Positions 25,478 through 34,899 of a DNA stretch of 64,000 nucleotides are shown in pieces. Numbering within the stretch: position 1 is the stretch's first letter; every line of letters begins with the position of its first letter. The stretch is from a bacterium (GTDB taxonomy: Bacteria; Bacillota; Clostridia; Lachnospirales; Lachnospiraceae), in contig JAUNJY010000020.1 of assembly GCA_030535455.1 (NCBI GenBank), forward strand, positions 1-64,000. The letters run 5' to 3'. A model generated the notes under the pieces. That model was not told the DNA's origin. It saw nothing but the letters and a program-made list of their open reading frames with translations, and did not search any database. The position numbers and the translations under genes were made by a program.

Positions 25478-26648
25478 TTTTGACGAGGTAGTAAATAGAA
25501 GGAATACCGGCTCTTTAAAATGGGATGTGAAAGAGCAAGTACTTCCTATGTGGGTTGCCGACATGGATTTTAAGACAGCGCCTGAAATAGCCGATGCCTT
25601 AAAGAGCCGTATGGAGCATGGTATATTTGGATACAATGACGTGACTGAAGATTGGTACGATGCAATTTGCAGCTGGTGGGAGAAAAGACATGGTCTTTCC
25701 ATTGAAAAAGAAAGTCTGATCTTCTGTACTGGTGTCGTACCGGCAATTTCAAGTATTGTTCGAAAGATGACTACAGTGGGAGAAAATGTACTGATCCAGA
25801 CGCCGGTATATAATATCTTCTTTAATTCCATTTACAATAATGGACGCAATATCATGGAAAACAAACTGGTATATGACGGCGAAGGCTATGCCATTGATTT
25901 TGAAGATTTAGAGAAGAAGCTTTCAGATCCACAAACCACTTTGATGATTTTATGCAATCCTCATAATCCTGTGGGAAAGATTTGGGGAAAAGAGACCTTG
26001 TTACGGATTGGAGAACTTTGCAGCAAGTATGGTGTAGTGATTGTTTCTGATGAAATCCATTGTGACTTGACGGATCCTGATTGTTCCTATGTACCATTTG
26101 CATCTGTTTCAGAATGTTGTGCCAATAATAGCATTACCTGTATTGCACCAACGAAGGCATTTAATATTGCAGGACTTCAGACGGCAGCCGTAATGATTCC
26201 AAATAAGAAATTACGTCATAAAGTCTGGAGAGGCTTGAATACCGATGAAGTGGCAGAGCCAAATAGTTTCGCCATTGCTGCCACAGTTGCAGCATTTACA
26301 AAAGGAGAACCATGGCTGAATGCCCTTCGAGAGTATGTATTTGAAAATAAGCAGATCGTAAGGGACTTTATTGAAAAAGAGCTTCCAGAATTAAAAGTGG
26401 TACCATCGGAGGCAACGTATCTATTATGGATTGACTGTAAACAGGTTTCCCTCTATTCAGAGTCGCTTTCTACATTTATATGTGACAATGCAGGACTACG
26501 ACTATCCAGCGGAGAGGAATACGGCGAGACGGGAAATGGGTTTTTACGAATGAACGTTGCCTGTCCAAGGGTGTTATTAATGGATGGATTAGAACGACTG
26601 AAAAATGGCATAAAGAGTTACGAAGAGTGGTCAGTAAGCCAATGTTAA
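25467..26648 (+). CDS. PatB/MalY-type PLP C-S lyase or aminotransferase
   Basis: 393 residues from MQYNFDEVVNRR, with AGGAG nine bases before the ATG; a longer frame from 25413 has no ribosome binding site. Markers: WVADMDFKTAPEI near 30, CNPHNPVGKIW near 165, SDEIHCDL near 200, PLP lysine Lys230 in APTKAFNIAGLQ. This matches cystathionine beta-lyase/PatB enzymes that release thiols from cysteine conjugates. The gene overlaps DUF3737. The MerR-type promoter for the alcohol dehydrogenase follows after only 8 bases. Confidence 0.85.
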   Translation: MQYNFDEVVNRRNTGSLKWDVKEQVLPMWVADMDFKTAPEIADALKSRMEHGIFGYNDVTEDWYDAICSWWEKRHGLSIEKESLIFCTGVVPAISSIVRKMTTVGENVLIQTPVYNIFFNSIYNNGRNIMENKLVYDGEGYAIDFEDLEKKLSDPQTTLMILCNPHNPVGKIWGKETLLRIGELCSKYGVVIVSDEIHCDLTDPDCSYVPFASVSECCANNSITCIAPTKAFNIAGLQTAAVMIPNKKLRHKVWRGLNTDEVAEPNSFAIAATVAAFTKGEPWLNALREYVFENKQIVRDFIEKELPELKVVPSEATYLLWIDCKQVSLYSESLSTFICDNAGLRLSSGEEYGETGNGFLRMNVACPRVLLMDGLERLKNGIKSYEEWSVSQC

Positions 26649-26656
26649 AAATGCCC

Positions 26657-26687
26657 TTGACTTAGAGTTAACTCTAGAGTATATAAT
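26657..26687 (+). promoter_or_regulatory. MerR-type promoter of the alcohol dehydrogenase gene
   Basis: TTGACT (26657-26662), a 19-bp spacer with AGAGTTAACTCT, TATAAT (26682-26687). It closely matches 22760-22790 near merR, so regulation by that protein is likely. Confidence 0.8.
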
Positions 26688-26736
26688 GTACAAATCAAGA
26701 GAAAAATAAATACTATTTAGGAAGAGGAGATTACTT

Positions 26737-27900
26737 ATGTTATATGATTTTAGCTATTATAATCCAACAAGAATCCATTTTGGAAAAGACTCTTTAAACC
26801 AATTAAAAGGAGAACTTGTGAACTTTGGCGAGACTGTTTTACTGGTATATGGAAAGAATTCAATCAAGAAAATTGGCTTATATGATCAGTTACTTACAAT
26901 CTTAAATGAAAGCGGTAAAAAAGTAGTTGAGTTATCTGGCGTAATGTCAAACCCAACGTATGAAAAAGTATTAGAAGGCGGAAAGCTTGTACGTGATAAT
27001 AAGGTAGAGTTAATCTTAGCTGTAGGCGGTGGTTCAGTCATTGACTGTGCTAAGGCAATTTCTGTTTCCGCATACTGTGAAGGAGACGCATTTACAAGAT
27101 ACTGGATGAACTTTGAACCAGTGAACAATGAAATCATTCCAGTTGCTTCTGTATTGACTATGGTAGGTACCGGTTCTGAAATGAACGGTGGTTCTGTTGT
27201 AACTAATGAAGAATTAAAGATCAAGGCTGGCAGAGTCTATGGCCCTGAAGTAAATCCTAAATTCTCTATCTTAAATCCAGAGTACACATATTCTGTTCCT
27301 CAATACCAAATGGTAAGTGGCGTATTTGATATTATGTCTCACTTAATGGAACAATATTTCTCAGGTGAAGATAACAATACAACAGATTATGTAATCGAAG
27401 GCATCCTTCGTTGTGTCATCGACAATGTAAGGGTAGCAATTAAGAACCCAGAAGATTATGAAGCAAGAAGTAACATTATGTGGAGTGCAACTCTTGCATT
27501 AAATACAATCACAGGCTTATCAAAGACGCAGGATTGGGAAGTTCATATGATTGAACATCAATTAGGTGCATATACAGATTGTGCTCATGGCATGGGATTA
27601 GCAGCAATCTCCATTCCATATTATCGTTTTATTTATTCTTATGGATTAGACAAGTTTGTACGTTTTGCAAAAGAAATCTGGCATGTTTCCACAGAAGGAA
27701 AGACAAAGGATGAAATTGCATTAGAAGGTATTTCATGCCTAGAAGCTTTTATTAAAGAGTGTGGCATGGTTACTTCTTTAAGAGAACTTGGTGCTACCAA
27801 AGAAATGTTGCCACAGATTGCGAATTCTACAGTCTTAGGTGGCGGATACAAGAAGCTTACAGCAGAAGATGTTTTAGAAATCTTAGAACGTTGCTACTAA
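26737..27900 (+). CDS. Iron-containing alcohol dehydrogenase (YqhD/butanol dehydrogenase type)
   Basis: 387-residue group III dehydrogenase, cytoplasmic. NAD(P)-binding AVGGGSVIDCAKAI is near 92-105; VGTGSEMNGGSVV near 147. Metal ligands: Asp198 and His202 in FDIMSHLMEQ, His270 and His284 in VHMIEHQLGAYTDCAHG; the 14-residue spacing fits FucO-type enzymes. Likely reduces aldehydes with NADPH. The promoter carries the same palindrome as the merR locus at 22.7 kb, which fits an aldehyde-responsive regulon. GAAGAGGAG precedes the ATG, and a terminator closes the unit. Confidence 0.9.
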   Translation: MLYDFSYYNPTRIHFGKDSLNQLKGELVNFGETVLLVYGKNSIKKIGLYDQLLTILNESGKKVVELSGVMSNPTYEKVLEGGKLVRDNKVELILAVGGGSVIDCAKAISVSAYCEGDAFTRYWMNFEPVNNEIIPVASVLTMVGTGSEMNGGSVVTNEELKIKAGRVYGPEVNPKFSILNPEYTYSVPQYQMVSGVFDIMSHLMEQYFSGEDNNTTDYVIEGILRCVIDNVRVAIKNPEDYEARSNIMWSATLALNTITGLSKTQDWEVHMIEHQLGAYTDCAHGMGLAAISIPYYRFIYSYGLDKFVRFAKEIWHVSTEGKTKDEIALEGISCLEAFIKECGMVTSLRELGATKEMLPQIANSTVLGGGYKKLTAEDVLEILERCY

Positions 27901-27927
27901 GCTAGGATCATAAAATTGTTGTAATCA

Positions 27928-27964
27928 TAAAAACGGGTTCTTTAAAAAAGGGCCCGTTTTCTTC
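27928..27964 (+). terminator. Intrinsic terminator after the alcohol dehydrogenase gene
   Basis: AAAACGGG pairs with CCCGTTTT across a 16-base loop; T residues follow. Confidence 0.8.
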
Positions 27965-28024
27965 TAGTTCATAGAGAATAAGGATAGGATCATGCCTGCT
28001 ACAGGCGAAAAAGGAGGAAATAAG

Positions 28025-29095
28025 ATGATATATATGATGTTAGGATTGCTAATTCCGATTGGATTAACTTCCTGCTATGTATACTTTTTTATAAAACGAT
28101 TTTTAACTGAGTTCATGCATGTTGAATTTAGTAAAAGACGAAAAATCATTCTGCATGGGGTAACGTTGGTACTTTCCTTGCCGGCTGTGAATGTATTTGG
28201 AATATATGCCATAGTGTATTTACATTTACTTGTCATATCCATGGTACTGGAATTAATAAATCTAGTACTCAGGCGATATAAGTGGTTTCGATTTGGATTT
28301 GGTACAGGGATTTTTTCACTGGTCATCATGTTAATGATCTTTGGATACGGATATTACAATATTAATAAGGTCAATGAGACAGAGTATACTTTGACAAGCA
28401 GTAAGGTGGATGGCCTTAAGATATTGCAGATTACGGATTTACATATGTCCAATGCAATCGATCAGCAGGAGTTGAAAGAGTATTGTAATGAAATGAGTAA
28501 ATTAGAACCAGACATTGTAGTCTTAACTGGAGACATTGTGGATGAACGTACACCACTGGAAGATATGAAGGCTGCATGCGAGATGCTTTCTAAGATCAGT
28601 AATAAAAAGGGCATCTACTATGTGTTTGGAAACCATGATCCAGCCAGCTATTCGACGCATTCTCAGTTTAATGCAGCAGATGTAGAGAAAGAGTTTGTAA
28701 GCCATGGAGTTACGGTCCTAAAAGACCAGGCAGTAACGGTGGATGATGTTACGATTGTAGGAAGAATGGATGCAAGCGTTGATCGAAGCCGTATGTCTTC
28801 CGAGGAGCTACTAAAAGGGATAGACAAAGACAAGTATGTCATCCTTTTAGACCATCAGCCATTAGACATCGACAAAAATGCAAGCCTGGGAGTGGACTTA
28901 CAATTATCCGGGCATACCCATGGAGGTCAATTATTCCCTCTTCGTGAAGTACAGACGCTGTTTACCAATACCCTTGTATATGGGAAAAGAACCATAAATG
29001 ACTTTACTGCAATTACTTCCTCCGGAATTTCAGCATGGGGGTATCCTCTACGTACAGAAGGAAAAAGTGAGTATGTATTGATTACAGTGGAATAA
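28025..29095 (+). CDS. Membrane-anchored metallophosphoesterase (YkuE/YaeI-like)
   Basis: 356 residues from the ATG at 28025, eight bases after AAAGGAGG. Residues 1-125 contain four hydrophobic helices. The calcineurin-like domain follows with all five motifs: LQITDLHMS (near 137), LTGDIVDE, VFGNHDPASY, LLDHQPLDID and LSGHTHGGQLFPL. This suggests an extracytoplasmic or membrane-face hydrolase of a phosphoester, possibly a lipid pyrophosphate by analogy to YaeI/LpxG-type relatives. Single gene between two terminator areas. Confidence 0.85.
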   Translation: MIYMMLGLLIPIGLTSCYVYFFIKRFLTEFMHVEFSKRRKIILHGVTLVLSLPAVNVFGIYAIVYLHLLVISMVLELINLVLRRYKWFRFGFGTGIFSLVIMLMIFGYGYYNINKVNETEYTLTSSKVDGLKILQITDLHMSNAIDQQELKEYCNEMSKLEPDIVVLTGDIVDERTPLEDMKAACEMLSKISNKKGIYYVFGNHDPASYSTHSQFNAADVEKEFVSHGVTVLKDQAVTVDDVTIVGRMDASVDRSRMSSEELLKGIDKDKYVILLDHQPLDIDKNASLGVDLQLSGHTHGGQLFPLREVQTLFTNTLVYGKRTINDFTAITSSGISAWGYPLRTEGKSEYVLITVE

Positions 29096-29435
29096 GCCTG
29101 CTAATAAGAAAAACTGGTCTGCCTATTTATTACCGATGATTTTCTTTTTAGGTGTATATGGATATACCATCACAACAGGCGGCGGAAGTTTTGTTGTATT
29201 TGAGTTTGCAATGATTTGTTTTTAGAGACAGTCACAGAAGAGAACAAAGACATTATTCATAGTATAGAGAAAAATGCCGGTGAAATTCAAAAGGGGATGA
29301 ATTACGCAAAGGATTTGCTGTGGTTGCCTGAAACTTGCAGAAGGAACAGCAGGAGGAAATCCAAATGGTCAAGGAAGTGTCAAAGCGGATTACTGATCAG
29401 TCGAACACCTTGTCAGAGGTTGCCAAAACAGAATA
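29096..29435 (+). pseudogene. Remnants of a membrane gene and a methyl-accepting chemotaxis protein
   Basis: Pieces of coding sequence in different frames, no intact gene. First NKKNWSAYLLPMIFF...GVYGYTITTGGGS, ended by TAG at 29223-29225. Then IHSIEKNAGEIQKGMNYAK, and after a frame change FAVVA, ended by TGA, then NLQKEQQEEIQMVKEVSKRI to the stop at 29436. The stretch GMNYAK/FAVVA resembles the GKGFAVVAxEVRxLAE hairpin of chemotaxis receptors. The order suggests a shortened and frameshifted relic. Confidence 0.5.
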
Positions 29436-29444
29436 AATAAGTTG

Positions 29445-29494
29445 AAAAGAGCTGTACAAACGTAAGTTAGATACGTTTGTACAGCTCTTTTTTT
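29445..29494 (+). terminator. Strong intrinsic terminator
   Basis: A 19-bp near-perfect stem (AAAAGAGCTGTACAAACGTA with its complement) followed by seven T. It survives behind the decayed gene and could act both ways. Confidence 0.85.
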
Positions 29495-29545
29495 AAGGTG
29501 TCGCTGGTGGCGCCCCGGTTAAATACGGGAAAAGTGTCGAAGATA
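29495..29545. repeat. Fragment of dispersed post-terminator repeat (core module)
   Basis: GGTGTCGCTGGTGGCGCCCC then GGTT...GGGAAAAGTGTCG, matching the TGTCGCT...GCGACC...AAAAGTGTG core of the 183-bp repeat at 21717. It begins right after the terminator's T run. TATAAT at 29634-29639 further on may be the -10 of the kinase gene. Confidence 0.5.
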
Positions 29546-29701
29546 CATTATTAGGTGGAAAAAATAGTAAAAGAACTGAGTTTTATACACCATATCTGTT
29601 ACTAGTTACATTTGTTTGCCCCTTTAGAAATACTATAATTTAGTCATAAAACAAATTCAGATTTAGCAAACATCATTATGTTTAAAGATAAGAGGTGCTA
29701 T

Positions 29702-30466
29702 ATGAAACAACAAATTCTTTACTTTATGGGGTGCATGGGGGTAACGATGATCACCGGATGTGCATTCTATTTCTATTTTAAGCGCAAAGTCGCTATACTT
29801 GTTGACCAGCAGGTAAAAAAAGAAAGATTCGTTGCAAGACAAAATGAGGCACAGTTTAAGACCTTAGCAAACAGTATCGATCCTCATTTTATAAATAACA
29901 CATTAGAGACAATTCGGATGAAGGCAATGTTTAGCAAACAACTTGAGATTGCAGATATGGCAAAGATGCTAGCAAAGGTCTTAAGAGGGTCAACAGAAGC
30001 AGTAAATGAAATTGTACCTCTAAAGTCAGAACTAAGCCAGATCGAAAGTTATCTTAAGATACAGGACTACCGTTTTGGAGACAGAATTCATTATGAAATC
30101 AATTTGGAATGTCCGATAGAAGGCATCAATATTTTATCTTTATTAATTCAGCCTGTAATTGAAAATGCATATATACATGGACTAGAGAAGAAGGAGGGGA
30201 ATCAAAACTGCATAAAGCTTACTATTAGGAAGGAGGACATGCTTAAAATCATAGTAGAAGACAATGGAGTAGGTATTGGCCATGACAGGTTAGAGACATT
30301 ACAGCAGCAGATGAATAGCAATCAGCCAAGTGACAAAGCGAATTCAAGTCTTTGCAATATAAACCAAAGGATTAAATTGCGTTATGGAGACCTATTTGGA
30401 ATTCACATTCAGTCAAAACAGGGACAGGGCACCACGGTTGTTATTTCACTTCCGACAGAAGAATAG
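29702..30466 (+). CDS. Short YesM/LytS-type sensor histidine kinase without partner regulator
   Basis: 254 residues from the ATG at 29702 after AAGAGGTG. One membrane helix (about 3-22) and then directly the kinase: phosphoacceptor region FKTLANSIDPHFINNTLE with His62, and the ATP-binding part with IQPVIENAYIHG (near 152) and EDNGVGIG, ending GQGTTVVISLP. Normal YesM proteins have a large extracellular sensor domain with two helices; here it is missing. No YesN-type response regulator is adjacent. It stands 65 bases upstream of the LplB-type importer, which such kinases often control. Two AraC genes lie downstream of that importer. Confidence 0.8.
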   Translation: MKQQILYFMGCMGVTMITGCAFYFYFKRKVAILVDQQVKKERFVARQNEAQFKTLANSIDPHFINNTLETIRMKAMFSKQLEIADMAKMLAKVLRGSTEAVNEIVPLKSELSQIESYLKIQDYRFGDRIHYEINLECPIEGINILSLLIQPVIENAYIHGLEKKEGNQNCIKLTIRKEDMLKIIVEDNGVGIGHDRLETLQQQMNSNQPSDKANSSLCNINQRIKLRYGDLFGIHIQSKQGQGTTVVISLPTEE

Positions 30467-30531
30467 TTACCACATGGCTTAGCCATAAATAAAAAATGGA
30501 TAAAAACGTTATTGGGAAAAAAGGAGGAAAT

Positions 30532-31977
30532 ATGGAACGTACAAGAAAAAGCCGTATTACAGAAGGATTATATATTGTATTAAGGTTACTTACCGTTTTG
30601 ACCATAGTCTGTATGTTTATTCCTAGCATTAACCCAGCCAGGGTTTCAAAATTAGTGAGTAAGACAATGTCATTCTTTACATCGGCAACCTCTTATTCAG
30701 GGTTAGCAGAAGGGTTTGCAAGAGCAACTTCAAAAGGATGGGCCGACCAAGGCACCGTCAAGCTGATTTTCGGATCAAGCTTAGCATCTTTTATCGGTAT
30801 AGCAGCAATTGCGGTAGCAGGCTGTTTCTCCGTTGGGGAGTTAAAGTTTAAACGACTTGGTTTACTTGTATCAACAGCAGCTTCAGTGCTGACAGGTGTA
30901 TCTATGTGTGGGCTTATATTAGCTTATAATCAATTACTAGATAGCACCAAACCTGCAAAGGTAGAAGCAATGTTTCAGCCAGGATTTTTTATTTTTCTTG
31001 GACTGGTAGCAGTGATCTTTGTACTTGGTCTTATACTGCTATACTTATTGCCGAAACCTGCCAAAGATGAGAAATACTATATGGAGTCAAAGTATAAGCT
31101 GTTTTTAATGTTTATGCCATTCGTAGTTATGATCTTTGTATTTTCATATCTTCCATTATGGGGATGGAGATATGCCTTCTTTGATTATAAAGCAGGTGGA
31201 ACATTATCAATGGAAAGCTTTGTTGGTTTCAAATGGTTCAAATATTTATTTAATAATCAGGCAACCAGATTAGATATTGTCCGAGTACTGCGTAACACCC
31301 TTGTGATGAGCGGACTTGGAATCGCAACTTCCTGGGTAGCCATGGCATTTGCAATCTTTATTAATGAAATGGGTTCTAGCCGTGTCAGAAGAATTGTTCA
31401 GACATTGACTACGATACCTAACTTTATCAGCTGGGTATTGGTATATGCCGTAGCCCTTGCAATCTTTTCATCCGATGGTTTTGTTTCTTCCATCTTTTCA
31501 CCTGCAGGGGATACTGCAACAGGCACAAACTATTTATTAAGCGGAAGCTATACTTGGCTTAAGATGTTAGCTTGGGGAATGTGGAAAGGTACCGGATGGG
31601 GAGCAATCATTTACATAGCAGCAATATCCGGAATTGATCAGCAGCTGTATGAGGCTTCCAAAGTAGATGGAGCTGGAAGGTTCCAACGAATGTGGCATAT
31701 AACCGTGCCAGGATTAATGCCTACTTATTGTGTTCTTCTTTTATTATCAATCGCAGGTATCTTAACCAATGGACTGGATCAGTATTTGGTATTTAAAAAT
31801 GCAAATAACAATTCGGCAATCGAAGTATTGGATCTATATGTATTCCAATTAGGTATCAATAAGGGAATTATTCCATTATCCACAGTAATTGGTATGGTAA
31901 AATCTCTTGTCAGCGTCGTATTATTATTCTCTGCAAACCGAATATCCAAAGCAGTTCGTGGTGAGAGCATAGTCTAG
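30532..31977 (+). CDS. Sugar ABC importer permease (LplB type) with extra N-terminal membrane domain
   Basis: 481 residues from the ATG at 30532, six bases after AAAGGAGG. Residues 1-180 hold about four additional hydrophobic helices not found in ordinary LplB proteins (about 310 residues). Residues 190-481 are the standard permease, with the EAA loop YEASKVDGAGRFQRMWHITV near 380-400. It works with the YtcP-like permease (31992) and the lipoprotein (32969). No ATPase gene is in the cluster; such systems usually share an MsmK-like ATPase encoded elsewhere. Confidence 0.85.
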   Translation: MERTRKSRITEGLYIVLRLLTVLTIVCMFIPSINPARVSKLVSKTMSFFTSATSYSGLAEGFARATSKGWADQGTVKLIFGSSLASFIGIAAIAVAGCFSVGELKFKRLGLLVSTAASVLTGVSMCGLILAYNQLLDSTKPAKVEAMFQPGFFIFLGLVAVIFVLGLILLYLLPKPAKDEKYYMESKYKLFLMFMPFVVMIFVFSYLPLWGWRYAFFDYKAGGTLSMESFVGFKWFKYLFNNQATRLDIVRVLRNTLVMSGLGIATSWVAMAFAIFINEMGSSRVRRIVQTLTTIPNFISWVLVYAVALAIFSSDGFVSSIFSPAGDTATGTNYLLSGSYTWLKMLAWGMWKGTGWGAIIYIAAISGIDQQLYEASKVDGAGRFQRMWHITVPGLMPTYCVLLLLSIAGILTNGLDQYLVFKNANNNSAIEVLDLYVFQLGINKGIIPLSTVIGMVKSLVSVVLLFSANRISKAVRGESIV

Positions 31978-31991
31978 AGGGGGAAAGAAGA

Positions 31992-32903
31992 ATGGCAAAG
32001 AGAAAGAAAACAAAGATAAAAGCATCCGATTTTGTATTTCATTTTTGTAACTATTTATTTTTTGGGATATTCACATTATTATGTTTTTTCCCATTCTATT
32101 ATTTGTTTATCAATACCATCAGTGACAATGACCTGGTTCGTGTAGGAGCAATTAAGTTCTTACCTCGGGGCATCCATTTTGACAATTATGTTTCTGTTAA
32201 AAATGTAAAAGAGCTGGGAGGCGCACTTGTAGTAACCATAGGAAGAACTGTAATTGGTACTGGCCTTATGGTAATGGCTTCCGCCTTTATCGGTTATCTT
32301 GTAACCAAGAAAGAAATGTGGGGAAGAAAGTTCTGGTATCGTTTCATGATCATTACCATGTACTTTAATGCCGGATTAATCCCATGGTATCTCACCATGT
32401 CTATGCTGAACTTGACTGGAAGCTTCTGGGGCTATGTCATTCCAGGAATTGTGGCACCATATAATATCATCCTGGTTAAGACCTATATTGAGTCTATACC
32501 GGCAGAGCTAGAAGAGAGTGCTTTGATGGATGGTGCCTCCTATCTGACCGTATTTCGGAAGATTATCTGGCCACTTAGCAAGCCAATCCTTGCAACCATT
32601 GCAATCTTTGGTGCTGTAGGACATTGGAACTCCTTTACGGACTCCATGATCTTAATGTCTTCAAAACCAAATCTTTATACATTACAGCATATTTTATATA
32701 ACTATTTAAATAAAGCATCAAGTCTTCAGGCAGCAATGGATGGAGGCAGTATAAATACAGCTGCACTTCAGCAGACCGTCTTAAGTGGAAAGACAATTAA
32801 ATATACGATTGCCATGGTTTCAATCATACCAATCCTATGTGTATATCCATTTATGACAAGATATTTTGAAAAAGGAATTATGCTTGGGGCAGTAAAAGGG
32901 TAA
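31992..32903 (+). CDS. Sugar ABC importer permease (YtcP type)
   Basis: 303 residues, six helices, EAA loop EESALMDGASYLTVFRKIIW near 175-195, C-terminus MTRYFEKGIMLGAVKG typical of YtcP/CUT1 permeases. AGGGGGAAAG lies before the ATG, 14 bases after the LplB-like gene. Partner of 30532 and 32969. Confidence 0.9.
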   Translation: MAKRKKTKIKASDFVFHFCNYLFFGIFTLLCFFPFYYLFINTISDNDLVRVGAIKFLPRGIHFDNYVSVKNVKELGGALVVTIGRTVIGTGLMVMASAFIGYLVTKKEMWGRKFWYRFMIITMYFNAGLIPWYLTMSMLNLTGSFWGYVIPGIVAPYNIILVKTYIESIPAELEESALMDGASYLTVFRKIIWPLSKPILATIAIFGAVGHWNSFTDSMILMSSKPNLYTLQHILYNYLNKASSLQAAMDGGSINTAALQQTVLSGKTIKYTIAMVSIIPILCVYPFMTRYFEKGIMLGAVKG

Positions 32904-32968
32904 GGTAGTAAGGTTGGTGTGGGAGCACCGATTTTATCATACAACAATGTATTTAAAGGAGGAGAACA

Positions 32969-34759
32969 ATGTTTAAAAGAAAACTTATTTCTGCGGTAGC
33001 AATCGGAACAATGGTAACGATGATGCTGGCAGGATGTAGCACAAACAAAAAAGAAACCACAGTGACAGAAACAGCAACACCAGCTGCGGCAGGAGCAGAC
33101 GCAGATGCAAAGAAAGATGAGACCGTTCAAAGAGAGGCTTCCGATCTTGCAGATATTATTCCAAAAGATACGGTAACTCTGACGGTATATTCTCAATTGG
33201 CAAACTATTCAGGGGAGCAATTAGGCTGGTTTGCAAAGACAATGTTAGACAAATTCAATGTAAAGATCAATATTGTAAATGAAGGCGATGGCGTATTTGA
33301 TACTCGTGTAGAAAGCGGTAACTTAGGCGATATCGTAATCATGGGTAGTGATGGCGATCAATATCAGCAAGCGGTAAAATCCGGATTGCTACGAGATTGG
33401 GATGATGAGGACCTGGTAACAGAATATGGCCCATATATCAAAGCTACAATGCAGACAGCTCTTGATAAAAATAAAAATCTTTCCGGTGGAAAAGTATATG
33501 GATTTGGTTTCGATGTAGGAACAAGTGCAGCACAGCATCAGGCATTTGCTTATCATCCAGACCTTCGCTGGGATCTGTATAAACAGGCTGGATATCCTGA
33601 AATCAACACATTAGAGGACTATATTCCAGTATTAGAGCAAATGGTAAAAGATTGTCCTAAGTCTGACTCCGGACAAAAGACATATGGTGTATCTTTATTC
33701 CCAGCATGGGATGGTGACATGGTAATGTTCGTAAAATCCACTGCAGCACTTTATGGATATGAAGAATTTGGTTTTGGTCTTTACGATGTAAACAGCCAGA
33801 CATACCAGCCAGCATTACAGGATGATGGTATGTACTTAAGATGCTTAAAGTTCTACAACACATTATTCCAAAAAGGCTTATTAGATCCTGACTCCATGAC
33901 TCAGACTTATGAAGAAATGTCAGAAGCTTACCAAGATGGTGCAGCATTCTTCAATATCTTTAACTGGATGGGCAGCGGCTTATACAACACAGAAGCTCAT
34001 TTAAAAGAAAATAAAGCAATGCTTACGGTAGCAGCAAAAGATGCTAAGACATTAGTAAGTGGTTCTAATATCAATGGTGGTAACAGAATTTGGTCAATCG
34101 GTTCTAAGACACAATATCCAGAATTATGTATGGCAATCATCAACTGGCTTTGTACTCCAGAAGGAAGAATGATCTCAGAATATGGTCCTAAAGGCGTAAC
34201 TTGGGATTATAATGAACAAGGACAACCATATTTAACTGACCTTGGTACAGAATGTAAGAAGAACGGTGAAACAAAACTTACTGGCGAATACAGCGGTAAA
34301 TTCAACGATGGTATTAATCAAATGAACAATACGACTTGGGCAATTGATGCAGTTAACCCAGATACCAAAGACGGAGAAACTTATAACTACTTATTCTGGA
34401 ATACAACGTTAGAAAAGAAATCTTCTGAAATCGAAGAAGACTGGAAGAAGAAGATGGGCTGCAAAGATGCAGATGAGTATTTAGAGAAAAATAACTTCAG
34501 TATTGCACTTGGTACTACATATTCTCCAACAGCAAAGAGTGACGAACTTCAAATCACTTGGAACAACGTTGCAAAATGCATCAAAGAGTATTCTTGGCAG
34601 GCAATCTATGCTAAGACAGATGCTGATTTTGAAAGAATTGTAAAAGAGATGCAAGACAAAGCCAAAGGATATGGCTATGATGAATGCGTTGAATATCAAC
34701 AAAATGAAGCTAGTTTAAGAAAAGCAGCAGAAGAAGTTGCTAAATCTACAATTAAATAG
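32969..34759 (+). CDS. Sugar ABC importer substrate-binding lipoprotein (LipO-like)
   Basis: 596 residues. Lipoprotein signal peptide with MMLAGC (Cys near 23), an Ala/Thr/Asp-rich linker to about 55, then a family 1 extracellular solute-binding domain. The large size fits LipO-type proteins that serve LplB/YtcP permeases for oligosaccharides. AAAGGAGG lies before the ATG. The neighbouring GH27 gene suggests alpha-galactosides as substrate, but this is inference. Confidence 0.85.
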   Translation: MFKRKLISAVAIGTMVTMMLAGCSTNKKETTVTETATPAAAGADADAKKDETVQREASDLADIIPKDTVTLTVYSQLANYSGEQLGWFAKTMLDKFNVKINIVNEGDGVFDTRVESGNLGDIVIMGSDGDQYQQAVKSGLLRDWDDEDLVTEYGPYIKATMQTALDKNKNLSGGKVYGFGFDVGTSAAQHQAFAYHPDLRWDLYKQAGYPEINTLEDYIPVLEQMVKDCPKSDSGQKTYGVSLFPAWDGDMVMFVKSTAALYGYEEFGFGLYDVNSQTYQPALQDDGMYLRCLKFYNTLFQKGLLDPDSMTQTYEEMSEAYQDGAAFFNIFNWMGSGLYNTEAHLKENKAMLTVAAKDAKTLVSGSNINGGNRIWSIGSKTQYPELCMAIINWLCTPEGRMISEYGPKGVTWDYNEQGQPYLTDLGTECKKNGETKLTGEYSGKFNDGINQMNNTTWAIDAVNPDTKDGETYNYLFWNTTLEKKSSEIEEDWKKKMGCKDADEYLEKNNFSIALGTTYSPTAKSDELQITWNNVAKCIKEYSWQAIYAKTDADFERIVKEMQDKAKGYGYDECVEYQQNEASLRKAAEEVAKSTIK

Positions 34760-34786
34760 CAGGGCTGTGGTCTTTTAAACGGTAAA

Positions 34787-34834
34787 TAAAAAGGAAGCTT
34801 TCTAACGATATAGAGTTAGAAGACTTCCTTTTTT
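34787..34834 (+). terminator. Intrinsic terminator after the sugar importer operon
   Basis: AAAAAGGAAG with CTTCCTTTTTT and an inner TTCTAAC/GTTAGAA stem. Confidence 0.85.
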
Positions 34835-34893
34835 ATGAATAAGAAGCGTCTCTCCAATCAGCTTCCAGTTCGGCGCGGCTATAAGTGTGCGTA
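34835..34893. repeat. Fragment of dispersed post-terminator repeat (head plus core)
   Basis: AAGAAGCGTCTCTCCAATCA then GCTTCC, followed by GTTCGGCGCGGCTATAAGTG. The first part matches the hairpin head and the second the TTCGGCGC...AAGTGTG core of the 183-bp repeat; the middle is deleted. Again directly behind a terminator. Confidence 0.55.
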
Positions 34894-34899
34894 TGTAAG

